Source: Fallopia convolvulus
Taxonomy: Eukaryota; Streptophyta; Magnoliopsida; Caryophyllales; Polygonaceae
Assembly: GCA_964016875.1 (NCBI GenBank)
Contig: OZ024720.1
Location: forward strand, 36,485,106 to 36,549,105
Length of the DNA: 64,000 nucleotides
Reading direction: 5' to 3'
The stretch's first letter is position 1; the number at the start of each line of letters is the position of its first letter. Positions 1-10,756 of this stretch are shown here, in pieces. A program made the position numbers and the translations under genes. The notes under the pieces are model-generated. The model was not told the DNA's origin. It did no database searches and saw nothing but the letters and a program-made list of their open reading frames with translations.

Positions 1-620
1 TTGTTTAGTCACACATAGCCACATACACATTCACAAACACAAACTTACAACAATGTAATTCCTCCATCTCGCAATCCAACTCCAAGGCGCTCAACCACGT
101 GCCGAGTGCAGAGGCAGGCCCTCTCACTTGACAATCTCCTTTCTAACCCCGGCTAAGCCTCCACTAGAGCACTTGCCAAAAAACATAGATAATATATTTC
201 ATTTTGAAGGAGCACAATTTCCCTGTCACACGGACCATCCATAGACAACTTTTCCTCCCGCCGACTATGCGCATGGTCGTACCGGAAACGGTAGCAACAC
301 AGAGAAAACGTTCGAAAACTTTGGATGATAAAACACATTTAAAACCAATTTTCACACATCAACACAAGCAATTCCAAAACATTTCAAAAAGATATTCGGG
401 ATTAGTTCTCAAAACCAATCCTACAATCATGACATAAAATCTAACAAGGTAGAATAGAACCGAGCAAGTCGCAGAACGACTTACCTTGAATGAAAGAGTC
501 CTTTGACGAAGACCGAAACTAGTGCTTGAACCGGAATGATCCCCTAAAAGTATTAACGAGATGACGATAAGAAGTCTTAAGGCTTGATTGACTAAACGAA
601 CAAAACTTGACACTCACTAC
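1..620 (-). repeat. Ty3/gypsy LTR fragment, same family as 62520-63060
   Basis: This stretch aligns by eye with 62520-63060: both contain AAGGCGCTC, GAGGCAGGCCCTC, GGCTAAGCCTCCACTAGAG, GAAAACGTTC and a CGAGCAAGTCG/ACGACTTACC block in the same order and orientation. The 62-kb copy lies inside an LTR whose end is at 61955, so this is probably a truncated LTR of the same chromovirus family on the minus strand. It runs off the left edge of the window. No coding sequence is supported; the short reading frames here are accidental. Confidence 0.6.
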
Positions 621-639
621 TAAATTAAAGACCAAATGC

Positions 640-831
640 AATGATGTTTTGCAGCGGTTTTAGTTAATGCAGCGGTTTAATGTAGCTGTATTCCTATTGA
701 AGCGGTTAATGCAGCGGTTTTATGTTTCTAATACTAGTGCATCGTTTAAATTAATCTCATGAAGCGGTTTTTAAAATATATTTTTTCAATTGAAAAGTTT
801 AAGACCCATGGCGAAAGAGCGGATGTGAAAT
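640..831. repeat. Array of GCAGCGGTTT words
   Basis: The word (G)CAGCGGTTT(TA) or AGCGGTT occurs about six times in under 200 bases (near 650, 668, 700, 714, 742 degenerate, 760), separated by AT-rich spacers. Short words repeated this way are typical of subterminal regions of CACTA or hAT transposons. No terminus or target duplication was found, so this is a remnant of unknown class. Confidence 0.4.
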
Positions 832-3411
832 TGTAACACCCGCCTTATTTTTAGTCTTCCCCACTTCTTTGACCAAAAAACCCTAGAAATAATTTTCAAT
901 TGAAGATTTCACTCCTACCGGCCCCTCCCTCATCCACTCCCAACCTCTATCGTTCATCGACCCTAACCTTCCGCCAGCCCTTCATCCACTCCCAACCCTT
1001 CTTCCGATTTCGAAATCTCACACCTTTGTCGCTACCGCCCAACATTCCTCCTACATCTACTTCTTTAAAGGATGGCAAAATCGAGTTTGATTGAAATCTC
1101 AACCCTAATTTATTCGACCAACTTCGATATCTGAACCTGCAATCGGTGATCGAGAAAGGAACCGTGACCTCGTCGAAGAAGCATTGGCTGATTGACGAGG
1201 CTCTCTCGGAGTCCTTCGAGATCGCTATTTACGGTGAGGCGGCGAGAGCGGACGCGATATCAGAGCTCAGGAGCGACCTATTCCACCAGCTGGTTTGCAA
1301 GAGCAGCTATTGCCACACAGTTTTTGAGGATGGAAGCGGTGGTGTACAAGGTAGCGGAGATGGCGGACGCTGCTACTACCACACACTCCACTAAGTTATA
1401 TTAGCACCCTCCTTAAAAAAATTAAGGACCTTGACTTACCCAAAATCACAAACCGATCCGACACCTAACTACCCAGTGGTTACTAATTAATCTACACAAC
1501 TAGTATTAGCTACCAAACAATATAAATTCAGGTTCCTAAAAAAAACTAACTAAAAATTCCCAATTAACACCCATAATCGACTAAACCTTAAGAACCCATC
1601 AAACCATTGACCGAAAAACTCGATTTAAAAAAAACAACGTACTACTAAACCAATCTCACTAAACAAATACTTAGCATAGCATAATGCTACCATTAGTCAC
1701 CTACTATCTAACTGATCAGCCTAACATTCAAAAGAAAACAAAGCCCATCTACCTAATAACATCATCAACCTCCTAGCTAACGAAACTCCAACCTTTAGAA
1801 GAAATCCCCCTCCGATCTATAGCCTATAATGGCCACAACCTCTTTTTTGTATGCCATAACGACCACCACTTATCTACCTTGTAAAGACTCGAGCTCTCCA
1901 CCAAACATGTTGGATTGATTGGTGTTAGTAAGAGCATGGGAACTAGCGGTTAGGTTGTTCCCAAGGCAGTAGAAGTATAAAACAAGCAAGTAAACAAAAT
2001 GCAATGGACAAAAGTCCTTTATAGAGGAACCCCACAACAACCAACTAGTTGTGTGGGTAAATCTCTACCTCCGCTTGGAGGATTTTGAACGATCTTCTCA
2101 TCTTGTTGTTGCTCCCTAGTTACACAGGTAGACTTACACTTCTCCGTTCTTAGCAGTTATACCTAACTCTAGCAACACTAGTAATCGGCATTGTTCCTAA
2201 GAGAACATCTCAACCAAGCATAAGACAAATCGAACCTTGCACCTTGAGTTCAATGTCACAGTTTCCTATCTCCTTGGAACTTGGATTCTCCGTCGTCGAG
2301 ATCGCACACTCGTCGCTGGGGACTTCCCTTCTCTTTCTTTCTTTGTGGGTGCAAGTTAATTCTGGGAGAAGTGATTATCCAAGCACTATTCACTTGGCTT
2401 TATACATGTATTTGCTTGGGCTGCCATCTTGATGTCCAAAATGCCCTTTGTCTTGTATGCCAAGTCTTTGTCTTTCACATGTGACTTGATTTGAATTGAG
2501 TCGACTTCGAGAAGTAATCAGGTCGTTGGATCACTCGCTTCAGTCTATTCCTCACACTGAGCATTTGTTTTGTCTTGAGACCTAATCCCGTGAATCGCCC
2601 TGAGTGGTCTATGTCTGCACATGTGAGTTCCCATGTGATTGGACTTGTCTTCTCCAGAGTTCCTTTGAAGGGAACTCTTCGTCATGTATTCCTGTGTTCC
2701 TTTGGCATTCTTGGAGATACTTCATTAGACCTGGTGTTCCTTAAAAATACTTGGATATAACACGTTAGTTCCCATATGGAGTTTGTCATTGTCCACATTG
2801 GAGAATGATATCGTTTTTCTGATGTTTGGAACTAGAGTTCCCAACAACATCCCAACAAAACAGAACCTTCTGTAAACCTGTACGGCCGTACCTATTGTCG
2901 GTGATGACTCCTACAACAAGACAACCACCGCTCTGGAACCAAAAATGATCTAAGCCCCCCTCTAAGAACGACGAACCCGCATTCAGTACACTGAATCTAC
3001 AATGGAGTTATAACGACACCGAGAGGGAAAGGTTTTCTACTAACCGATAGTTAAAAGGAAGGGCATCGAAGGCAAAGAAGGCGCGACCCAAAACTCAGTT
3101 GAATGGCATCGTCGCGGCGTGATCCTGACAATTCCAAGGTGGCGTGCAATTGAGCGGCGTGTAGTGACATGCAAGGTGCTGGGAAGAAGTTGTACGAAGG
3201 AAAATGAATGCGAACACGCTTGGGAGGGAGATGACGATGGTGGCGGTAGGAGGAAAAAGAGGTGATCGTGGATTAAATAGGTTAGATTAGGTTTAGGTTA
3301 CCTCTTAAAATAAATTAATTAGGATAGGTTGAACAATAACTAATTAATTAAGAGATAGACTCGCGTACATATTCCATTCTCAAACGCACGAGGACGAAAC
3401 CAAGTATTACA
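832..3411 (-). mobile_element. LTR of a Ty3/gypsy chromovirus (Tekay-like)
   Basis: On the minus strand this segment begins TGTAATACTTGG at 3411 and ends GGGTGTTACA at 832, the TG...CA ends of an LTR. A polypurine tract (CCTTTAGGGGGGTGG, minus strand) lies immediately outside 3411, followed by chromovirus pol sequence, so this is the 3' LTR of a minus-strand element. A copia solo LTR (1908-2857) is nested in it, leaving about 1.6 kb of original LTR. The GC-richer part at 900-1390 resembles a leader region. Short frames within it are not genes. Confidence 0.65.
1908..2857 (-). mobile_element. Copia solo LTR with 5-bp TSD
   Basis: The segment begins TGTTGGATTGATTGG and ends CATCCCAACA, perfect inverted TGTTGG/CCAACA ends. 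It is flanked by a 5-bp direct duplication AAACA (1903-1907 and 2858-2862). No internal retroelement sequence is present, so it is a solo LTR left by LTR-LTR recombination. Layout and words (TGTTGG start, GGGAACTAG, a CTCTACCTC...GGAGGATTTT block) resemble the 893-bp LTRs of the copia element at 53262-61634, read in the same direction, so it is probably a relative of that SIRE-like family on the minus strand. Confidence 0.8.
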
Positions 3412-4620
3412 TACCACCCCCCTAAAGGAAAGTTTCGTCCCGAAACTTCCATAGCTAACCACATAAATTCCCGAGGTTTCACAATCTCCCCCTCTTATTA
3501 GGGTTCGTCCTCGAACCTAGATAGTAGATAATGAATTTATCGCATAAAAATGATTCAACCACATAGGCTAACACACTATCGATCCACAACAATTAACAAA
3601 CAATTAAATCAAACATGAACAAACAAGTCAACAAAGCACACAGATAGTTACAACCACACGCTAACCATGACTTTTTCTCACCCTAGCTCCTATTCTCAAA
3701 GGCCTCAACTATACCTGTGTGCAACTCCAGGTAGCTCTTGCTCGTTCTAGTCTCAACTTCCTATGTGGACTCCTCGACTCTTTGATGGAATCATTGAATC
3801 AATCCGAGTGGTATTTCCTTTTCCCACAACTTCTTTATCCGTCTATTCAAGATCGCTATTGGCTGCTCTTTGAACGTATGATCCAGTTCCATTTCCAACT
3901 CCTCGTAGTTGATCATGTGACTAGGATCAGACACATACATTCTTAATTATGATACTTGGAATACGAGGTGAGCTCCATCTAAGGCTGGTGCCAGCATCAA
4001 CTTGCAGGCCACCTCGCCTACTCTCTCAAGGACCTCAAACAGTCCAATGTAGCGGAGACTCAACTTCCCATTTACTCCGGACCTCTTGGCTCCTCAAGTA
4101 AATGAAACTCTCAACCACACGTGTGCCCCCTCTCTTAAAATCCAACGGTCAATGCCTCTTGTCCGCACAAGACTTTTGGCGACTCTGGACAGCCAACATT
4201 CTCTCCCGACTTGAGGCCACCTTCCCAATCATCTCCTTAATTGTTTGTAGCCCTTCACCTACTACATATGAGGGATCATCCCAACCCAACAGTGTTTTGC
4301 ATCTCTGCCCGTATAAAGCCTCATAAGGAGCCATCTCAATCAACGAGTGCCAACTGTTATAATAAGTAAACTCCACTAAAGCTAAGTGATCTGACCAGTG
4401 ACCTCCCTAGTCTAGCACACAGGACCTCAGTATGTTCTCCAATGTATGAATCGTCCTCTCAGACTGGCCATCTGGATGTGGATGGTAAGCTGTTGTGAAA
4501 TGAAACTACTTACCATGTGCCTCATACCCTTGCTGCCAAAATTTAATCGCAAACCGCCCACCTTTAACAACTATTTTCCTCTTAGGTACGTCATTGTGGT
4601 TCTCAAAATCCTGCATGTGG
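3412..4620 (-). pseudogene. Chromovirus pol remnant: integrase C-terminal half plus chromodomain-like tail
   Basis: Read on the minus strand, three broken frames give the end of a Ty3/gypsy polyprotein. Around 4620-4440 is the integrase catalytic core end (KFWQ, TTAYHPQTDGQSERTIQTLE). At 4376-4149 comes FTYYNSWHSLIEMAPYEALY followed by QSRQKSCADKR, the standard stretch after the catalytic Glu. Near 3950-3720 a tail with EQPIAILNRRIKKL and VEESTWK matches the chromodomain-like module of plant chromoviruses. Integrase would insert the cDNA; the chromodomain is thought to bias targeting to heterochromatin. Frameshifts and stops show it is dead. It is cut off at 4620 where an unrelated LTR fragment begins. 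The adjoining LTR is at 832-3411. Confidence 0.8.
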
Positions 4621-5079
4621 GACAAATGCCAAACTCTAGGAAGTTCCCATTGAAGTTTTGAAGACGAATTCTAGAACGTTTGAGGAGAATTACGCAAGGA
4701 TAAGATCAAGGCAAGACAACGTTGAAGGAAGAAAGGAATTTTCATAGAGCAAAGCATTCTGAAGAAGGTGCACCGACTCTTCCATTTTAAGCCAAGTAAA
4801 TCATCATCATATAATTTGTCTTGGGGAAATATACTTGTATTTCAATATGTCTTTTCAACCCTTTCATAATATGGGATTTATATTCCGCTACTATATTCAT
4901 TGTAAAACAACTACCATTATAATGAACGAATGTACTTTTTAATGAATACAATTTTCACTTTCAATTCACTGTCTTTTAATTATGTTTAATTAAATTATTT
5001 AAAGCTTTGGTTGACTTTGAATGTTAAAATCTGAGATACTGGCGGTAATTCCCATCGTTGCAAAAATAGGGGTGTTACA
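4621..5079 (+). repeat. 3' end fragment of a gypsy-type LTR
   Basis: This aligns closely with 13643-14163, sharing GACAAATGCCAAACT, ACGTTGAAGGAAG, GCAAATCATCATCA-like and GGCGGTAAT blocks, and both end AAATAGGGGTGTTACA. It is the 3' part of a + strand LTR of the same family as the long solo LTR ending at 14163. Its 5' part is missing. It separates the chromovirus pol remnant on the left from a decayed copia element on the right. Confidence 0.7.
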
Positions 5080-6612
5080 ACATCGTTCACAACCGGAGTA
5101 GATGACACTCATGGGCACAATAAAAATCGAGGCCTAGATCAATCTCGATGATAGTCCAAGTCATGCTCAAGGGTTAATTACTACTATTATTATGGCAAGC
5201 CATGACACATTAAAGAAGATTGTCGAAATCTTAAGAAGTATCAAAGATCTAACAACATCAAACCAGACCAGTTCAAACCCATGAAGAGGCAAGACGAGAA
5301 GACAACTACGGCCATGGTAGATGAAGGTGAGGATATGTACCTCGTCGGAGAAGAAAACTTCTTAAACATCGCCACTGATGATAGCTCATGGATAGTTGGC
5401 TCCGGTGCTTCCTTCAACGTCACACCTCATGAAAGCTTCTTCTTATCCAACTAGATTGGTGACTTTGGTAACGTCCAAATGGGAAACCAAGGGAGGTGCA
5501 AGATTGTCGGTATGGGAGAGGTATCCATTACTATTAAACATAGGATGCAAGCTCATCCTCCAAGAGGTGAGGCATGTCCTTGATATGCGCCTCAACCTCA
5601 TATCAGTTGGAAAGCTCGATAATGCCACTCCGGTGAATCACATTGGAGACGAAAAATGGAAACTCACCAAATGGAGCTTGGTCCTTGCTTTAGGAAGGAT
5701 AGAATGGTTACTATATGTGATGCAAGCTAAGCTTCACGATGAAGAGGCAAGCTTACTTGGAGCGGACATGGAGTTATGGCACCGAAGTCTTTGGCTTATG
5801 AGCGAGAAGGAGCTTCATATCCTTGCTCGAAAGCAACTCCTCCCAGATATTCAAGGTAACTTTCTTGAACCATGTGCTAATTGTTTGGCTGCTAAAGAAC
5901 ATCTAGATGCTTTCCAAAGACCTTCACAGCCTAGGAGAAGGAAATACATCCTTGATCTTGTGCATACCAACATATGCTCCATGTCTGAGAGATCCTAAGG
6001 TGGTGCATCATATTTTTCCACCTTCATTGATGACCATTCGAGGAAGCTATGGGTGTACCTGCTGAAATCGAACGACCAAGTTCTCGATGCATTTAAGGAT
6101 TTTGTCGCCCAAGTAGAATGTGAGACATGCAGGACACTCAAGAGCATTCGTTCGGACAATGACGGTGAGTATCGAAGTCCCTTCGAAGCATTTTGAAAAG
6201 CTCATGGAATCAGGCTAGGGAAGACACCACCTAAGACACCACAGCTGAACGGGCTTGTTGAGAAGATGAACCATTGAAGAAAGAGTTCGGGGAATGCTTT
6301 CATAAGCCAAAGTACCCAAGACATTTTGGGGAGAAGTTGTGATGACAATGGTCAATGACATCAATCCCACACCATATGTTCCTTTGGAAGGTGATGTCCT
6401 AGAGAAGGTCTACTCATGAAAGAAGGCCTCATACAACCTTTTGAATGTGTTCTGGTAAATGGCGTTCGTTCACATCCCCAAGGACGAATGAGCCATGGTG
6501 AGATGCTAAGACCAAGTAATGCATCTATCTTGGTTCACCTAGAGATGAGTTTGGCTACCGAAAATGGGATCCAGTCAACAAGAAGATCGTTAGAAGCCGA
6601 GACGTCATGTTC
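5080..6612 (+). pseudogene. Decayed copia gag-pol, first part (gag end, protease, integrase)
   Basis: On the + strand, broken frames give a Ty1/copia polyprotein. Near 5190 is a gag zinc-knuckle remnant (YYGKP, DCRNLKKY). At 5390-5460 is the protease start SWIVGSGASFNVTPHESFF, with the usual DSG triad changed to GSG. At 5765-5900 comes the GAG-pre-integrase region (ELWHRSL, CANCLAAKEH), then integrase core (FIDDHSRKLWVYLL, IRSDNDGEY). A further piece near 6530-6610 (EFGYRKWDP, RSRDVMFY) lies just before reverse transcriptase in intact elements. Several frameshifts and stops occur. The reading is interrupted at about 6612 by the long LTR and resumes at 14164, where the expected continuation (EDLTFEDIQ) is found. 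Confidence 0.8.
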
Positions 6613-6654
6613 TATAATATCCGCTAAATTCTAAATAAAATAGATAATTATGCC

Positions 6655-6985
6655 AATAATTTTTTTCTCTAAAATAGAGAATTTAATGAGCTTTAAACTT
6701 TCATATTATATTATGAAAGATTACAAAAGTTTACTACAATGACAATGAAAAATTTAATTAAATATATTATGCAAGTCAGATTTCTACTTTTCTCTTGAAA
6801 AGAGAGTTTAAGTATTTTTATAATTGTCTTAATAGATTATAAAAATGTTATAAAGGTAATATCCGCAATATTCCATGTTTAAAAAAAATCAATATAATAT
6901 AAATTTTAATTCTTTTCTCCACATAAAAGAGAATTCATAATATAATATTTTAACCCTTATTCTCTTTAAAAAGAGATCCTTAAGT
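6655..6985. repeat. Four spaced CTCTTTT/AAAAGAG hairpins in LTR U3
   Basis: Short inverted repeats recur in AT-rich U3 sequence: TCTCTAAAATAGAGA (near 6667), TCTCTTGAAAAGAGA (near 6792), TTCTCCACATAAAAGAGAA (near 6914) and TCTCTTTAAAAAGAGA (near 6961). A related TCTCTTAAGAAG/AAAAGAGA pair sits near 12630, downstream of the nested elements. They could be protein-binding palindromes or leftovers of a duplicated motif. No gene is seen from 6613 to 7140. Confidence 0.4.
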
Positions 6986-7148
6986 AAATTAATTAAATAA
7001 ATTCAAAAATGTATTATGAGGGTTATGAAGAAATAAAAAGCATTTAAATAAAAATAATGCTTTATAATTTCGGAATTTTTATTAAATAAAAAGGGTATAG
7101 TAAGCTAAAAATAGTACATTCAAAAGTTAATGAAAAATTAATAAAAAG

Positions 7149-7233
7149 GAGGCAAGAGCCGGGACTCGAACCCGAGACCTCTTGCATCTCCTCTCCCACG
7201 CACACACCTATAATCTGCTAGACCATTGTAACT
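7149..7233 (-). other. tRNA-like sequence with Pol III A and B boxes inside LTR U3
   Basis: Read on the minus strand, TGGTCTAGCAG fits the A-box consensus and GGTTCGAGTCC is a perfect B box within GGTCTCGGGTTCGAGTCCCG, so the T-arm can form. I could not pair a 7-bp acceptor stem with the expected ends, and the region between the boxes does not fold as a normal anticodon arm. It is therefore tRNA-derived rather than a working tRNA gene. It may be a SINE head or a tRNA-like module common in plant LTRs. Confidence 0.45.
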
Positions 7234-7510
7234 TTCTACTCTCTTTACCCAACTCTATATTCTTATATTAATTCTAAGTCTTCTTCTCCCCCAAAATCAA
7301 TCAGACGCTTATCTGATTGAAGCGACATGTATCCATTGCATGCTCAAAGCTTCTCCTTCTTCATCCCCTTGCTTGCAAGAGCATCTCAATGACCTCACAT
7401 GCCTTACATCATCACCCAACAAGCACACATCTCACCAATGGAGATCAATCCTTCCCTTCTCCATTGGTTGATGGCCATTGTCATGGATCCATACCTTGCA
7501 CTCCATGGCC

Positions 7511-7518
7511 TATATAAA
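7511..7518 (+). promoter_or_regulatory. TATA box of the long LTR
   Basis: TATATAAA followed by GGGGCTGAAATC lies about 900 bp into the LTR, upstream of a leader-like region with GC-rich, proline-codon-like sequence (7670-7790). It is the best candidate for the U3/R promoter of the retroelement, with transcription expected to start about 30 bases downstream. Confidence 0.55.
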
Positions 7519-7859
7519 GGGGCTGAAATCTCCTTCAAACTCACAATTCATTCCTCTCTTACTCGTTTCAATAATTCCCTCTCAATCAAGCAAAATTCAG
7601 CCATGAATTCAAAATTTTATTTGCTATTTTTTTACAAAAAAATCCTCAAAACCCTAAATTTGCCTTGCCTTGCACCACCGGAGGACACCACCGACGCCGG
7701 CCAGCCACCACCACTACCACGCGCGGCCACCAACACCCTCCCGGAGCTCCGCCACTGTCCCTGCTTCCGTCCCTGGTAGTCGTCGTTCAAGCCCCCTTAT
7801 CCTTTGTTCAATTGTACGTAATCCTGTAGCACAGAGAAGAGAAAATCTATTTTTTTTAA

Positions 7860-8344
7860 ATTATTGTTTTAACCTTTTATTTTATTAAGTAAATATTTTC
7901 AGCATCTTTTAATAACAATATGGATATAATTTGTTAGCAAAATCAGATTTTTGGATTTTATTATTTTCTTTATACCTAAATGGAATAAAATCAACATACA
8001 TGTGAAGTTAATAAAAGGAAATAAAATATGGCAAGACATGAAATAATTTTAAATAAAATACAAGATTAATATATGTAGCTTCTAACCATAAAGTATATGA
8101 TTTCATAATAATTTGACCTTGCCTATATTTTAATTATAATGAATTAAAGGAAATAGAACTAGATAAAGGGATTTATTAAGATAAGACTTATTAATAGAAA
8201 AATACTAACATGTATTTCAAAATCATATTATAAACTTATATAATATGGATAAGTTATTCTTATGATAAGATAATTTTATATGATTAAGTTGAAGGCTAAA
8301 AAGATATTAGATAAGTTGTATGTACTTCTTTATAGAGAAATACA
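7860..8344. other. AT-rich LTR interior, no feature seen
   Basis: Highly AT-rich sequence inside the long LTR between its leader-like region and the first Helitron terminus. No reading frame, repeat array or RNA gene is supported. Confidence 0.5.
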
Positions 8345-9304
8345 TCTATAACTATATATTAAAGTTGTTCCTTTTCGAGCCACCCGAACGATTCTAGCCC
8401 CACCTCATATTTATAAAATTATTTTTTATTCCTAATATTTTAACCTTTTTCTATTAAATTCTTCTTTAACTATTTAAATCTATCTTTAACATCAAACAAA
8501 TATCTATTCATATAATAATATCTTTTGAAAACTTCTTTATACAAATATTTAAAATTAAAGATAATAAATTTAAAGTATTCTTAAATAAGTATAAATATCT
8601 TTTATCTTTTAACATGATGTGTTTTCATTAATTTCTTTATAGATATATTTTTTCTTTTATAATAAAAATTTAATGATAAATACTTATAATAATTAAAAAT
8701 AATAAAAATAGGTAATATCTATAACTATATATTAAATTTGTACCTTTTCGAGCCACTAGAACGATTCTAGCCCTACCTCATATTTAGAAAATTAATTTTT
8801 ATTTCTTTTATTATAACTTTTTTTTATTAAATTCTTTTTAACTATTTAAATTTATCTCTAACATCAAATAAATATCTATTTAGTATATTAATATTTTTTG
8901 AAAGCTTCCTTATACAAGTATTTAAAATTAAAGATAAAATATTTAAAATATTTTAAAATAAATATGAATATATTATCATATATCTTTTGATGGATTTATT
9001 TATAGATATATTATATAGTGATTTTCTTTTATAAAAAAATTAATGATAAATATTTATAATTTTTAAAATTAATAAAAATAGATAATAAAATATTTAATAG
9101 ATATATTGAAACATTTGATAAACTTTAAATTCACGCACATGAAAAGTAATAAAATAAAATACGAAGAATATAATATTTGAAAGTTTAGTACTTTAAATTT
9201 ACTCATATGAAAGTTTATATTTCATTTTTATTTATTAAAATCTTATTTATAATGTTTATAAAATATCGGTTCATAGTCGTACATGGTACGACGAGTAAAA
9301 CTAG
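8345..9304 (+). mobile_element. Non-autonomous Helitron with duplicated 5' part
   Basis: The 5' terminus TCTATAACTATATATTAAA starts at 8345 directly after an A. The 3' terminus is CTAG (9301-9304) directly before a T, matching the A|T insertion rule of Helitrons. A perfect 7-bp hairpin GTCGTAC-ATG-GTACGAC (9276-9292) sits 8 bases before CTAG, the diagnostic 3' structure. The first ~375 bp (8345-8717) is repeated at 8718-9100, including a second 5' terminus at 8718 and TTTTCGAGCCAC...GAACGATTCTAGCC, so either 8345 or 8718 is the start of the last transposed unit. No Rep/helicase coding is present. Confidence 0.75.
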
Positions 9305-9959
9305 TCGTAACTATAACCTAAAGCGCAGGTTAAAAAAATTATTAAACGATACATGTCACTTTTAAATTGGACCACACCACCCTTTTTTATTAAAAAAAAT
9401 TATATTTTACTTTTGGATATGATAAATTTTTATACATGTTTTTAGAATATAAGATATAAATCTCATTATTAAACAATCTTTTATTTTTGGATATGATAGA
9501 TAGACTATATATCTATAAATATAATTATTTTAATAAGATTGAGCATCTATATATACATAGGCTATTTATTTTATATTTAAATAGAATGCATATGCTATGT
9601 TTAGATAATTAAATTTAATATAAAGATAGCGCAATGTACATAGAATCTTATATCACTATAATTAAGTTTATATTCAACGGTCCCATGTATATAATAAATT
9701 GATAAGTTTTTATCTTATTACTTATTTATTTTCATATTTAAATAAATTATCATGTTTTAGATATTAATTTAATTCATAATACTAATAAAATATTATTGTT
9801 TCAAATAAACAAGTTTTATAGTTTATTGATTTTAAATATTTATCAAAATTTATATTTAAGCATTTACATGATTATTTTTCTCAGATGATTAATATATTTA
9901 AAATATTATTAATATTTTATTTGAGAAAAAAGCGTACAAGGTACGTGAATACATACTAG
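9305..9959 (+). mobile_element. Second Helitron 3' end and AT-rich body
   Basis: A second Helitron-like 3' end lies at 9932-9959: hairpin CGTAC-AAG-GTACG (9933-9945), a 10-base spacer, then CTAG (9956-9959) followed by T. The matching 5' end is uncertain; TCTATAAATATAATT at 9512 is one candidate. The rest is AT-rich with no coding. Confidence 0.5.
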
Positions 9960-10122
9960 TTATAATAAAATCATGGGATTAAACTATGAAATTCATATAA
10001 ATTAGAAGAATAATATAAATAATATGATTACCCTATTTGGAAATTATTATATAAATACAAAGGTCTAAGTTGTTAGAAAAGATATGTTAAAGATATTATG
10101 AATAATTATAGGTATAATAAAT

Positions 10123-10580
10123 AGTTGCATGCTCTTATTTTATAAAATAATGTTCTAGACATGAGAATTATTAAATAAAAATAATAGATATGATAAGAGT
10201 ATTATATATATATATAATTAATGTCATAAGATTTTGAGCATGCTAGTTTTCTTAAGAGAAATATTATATAAAAGATATAAGTGCTAAGACAAGATATACT
10301 AGATATATTATTAGTACTATCTTAGATTTAAATAAGTTGCATGCTCTTATTTTATAAAATAATTTTCTAGACATGAGATTTATTAAAAATAATATGTATG
10401 CTAAGTGTATTATATATTATATAATTAATGTCATAAGATTTGTAGCATGCTAGTTTTCTTAAAAGAAATATTATATAAAAGACATAAGTGATAAGACAAG
10501 ATATACTAAATATATTATTAGTACTATCTTAGATTTAAATAAGTTGCATGCTCTTAGTTATAAAATAATATTCTAAGACA
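10123..10580. repeat. About 210-bp tandem repeat, two and a bit copies
   Basis: AGTTGCATGCTCTTA starts at about 10123, 10333 and 10542, a period near 210 bp. Each unit also contains GACATGAGA, TAATGTCATAAGATTT, GCATGCTAGTTTTCTTA and ATTAGTACTATCTTAG. The third copy breaks off near 10580. It lies in the long LTR just left of the small MULE and has no coding capacity. Confidence 0.8.
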
Positions 10581-10756
10581 TGATGACATCATTTAATTAA
10601 ATAAGGGAATTTTATTATCATGTCATACTTTATGGAAAGCTTATATTATAAAGTTACCTAGAAAGTCCTATTTATGGAAAGTACTAAAAAGGGGGTATCT
10701 ACTAATATTTTATCTCTATTTAAAATTACTTGTATTAAAAATACAAATATTTATAA

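Noticed and set aside
900..1404. Small + frames (64-82 codons) resembling exons
   Set aside because: They lie inside a chromovirus LTR and have no recognisable domain or supported splice pattern.
5241..5628. Minus-strand frames opposite the decayed copia protease
   Set aside because: Antisense shadows; the + strand carries the recognisable protease and integrase motifs.
8337..8760. Possible centromeric or subtelomeric tandem satellite
   Set aside because: Only two copies are present, and the termini and hairpin fit a Helitron better.
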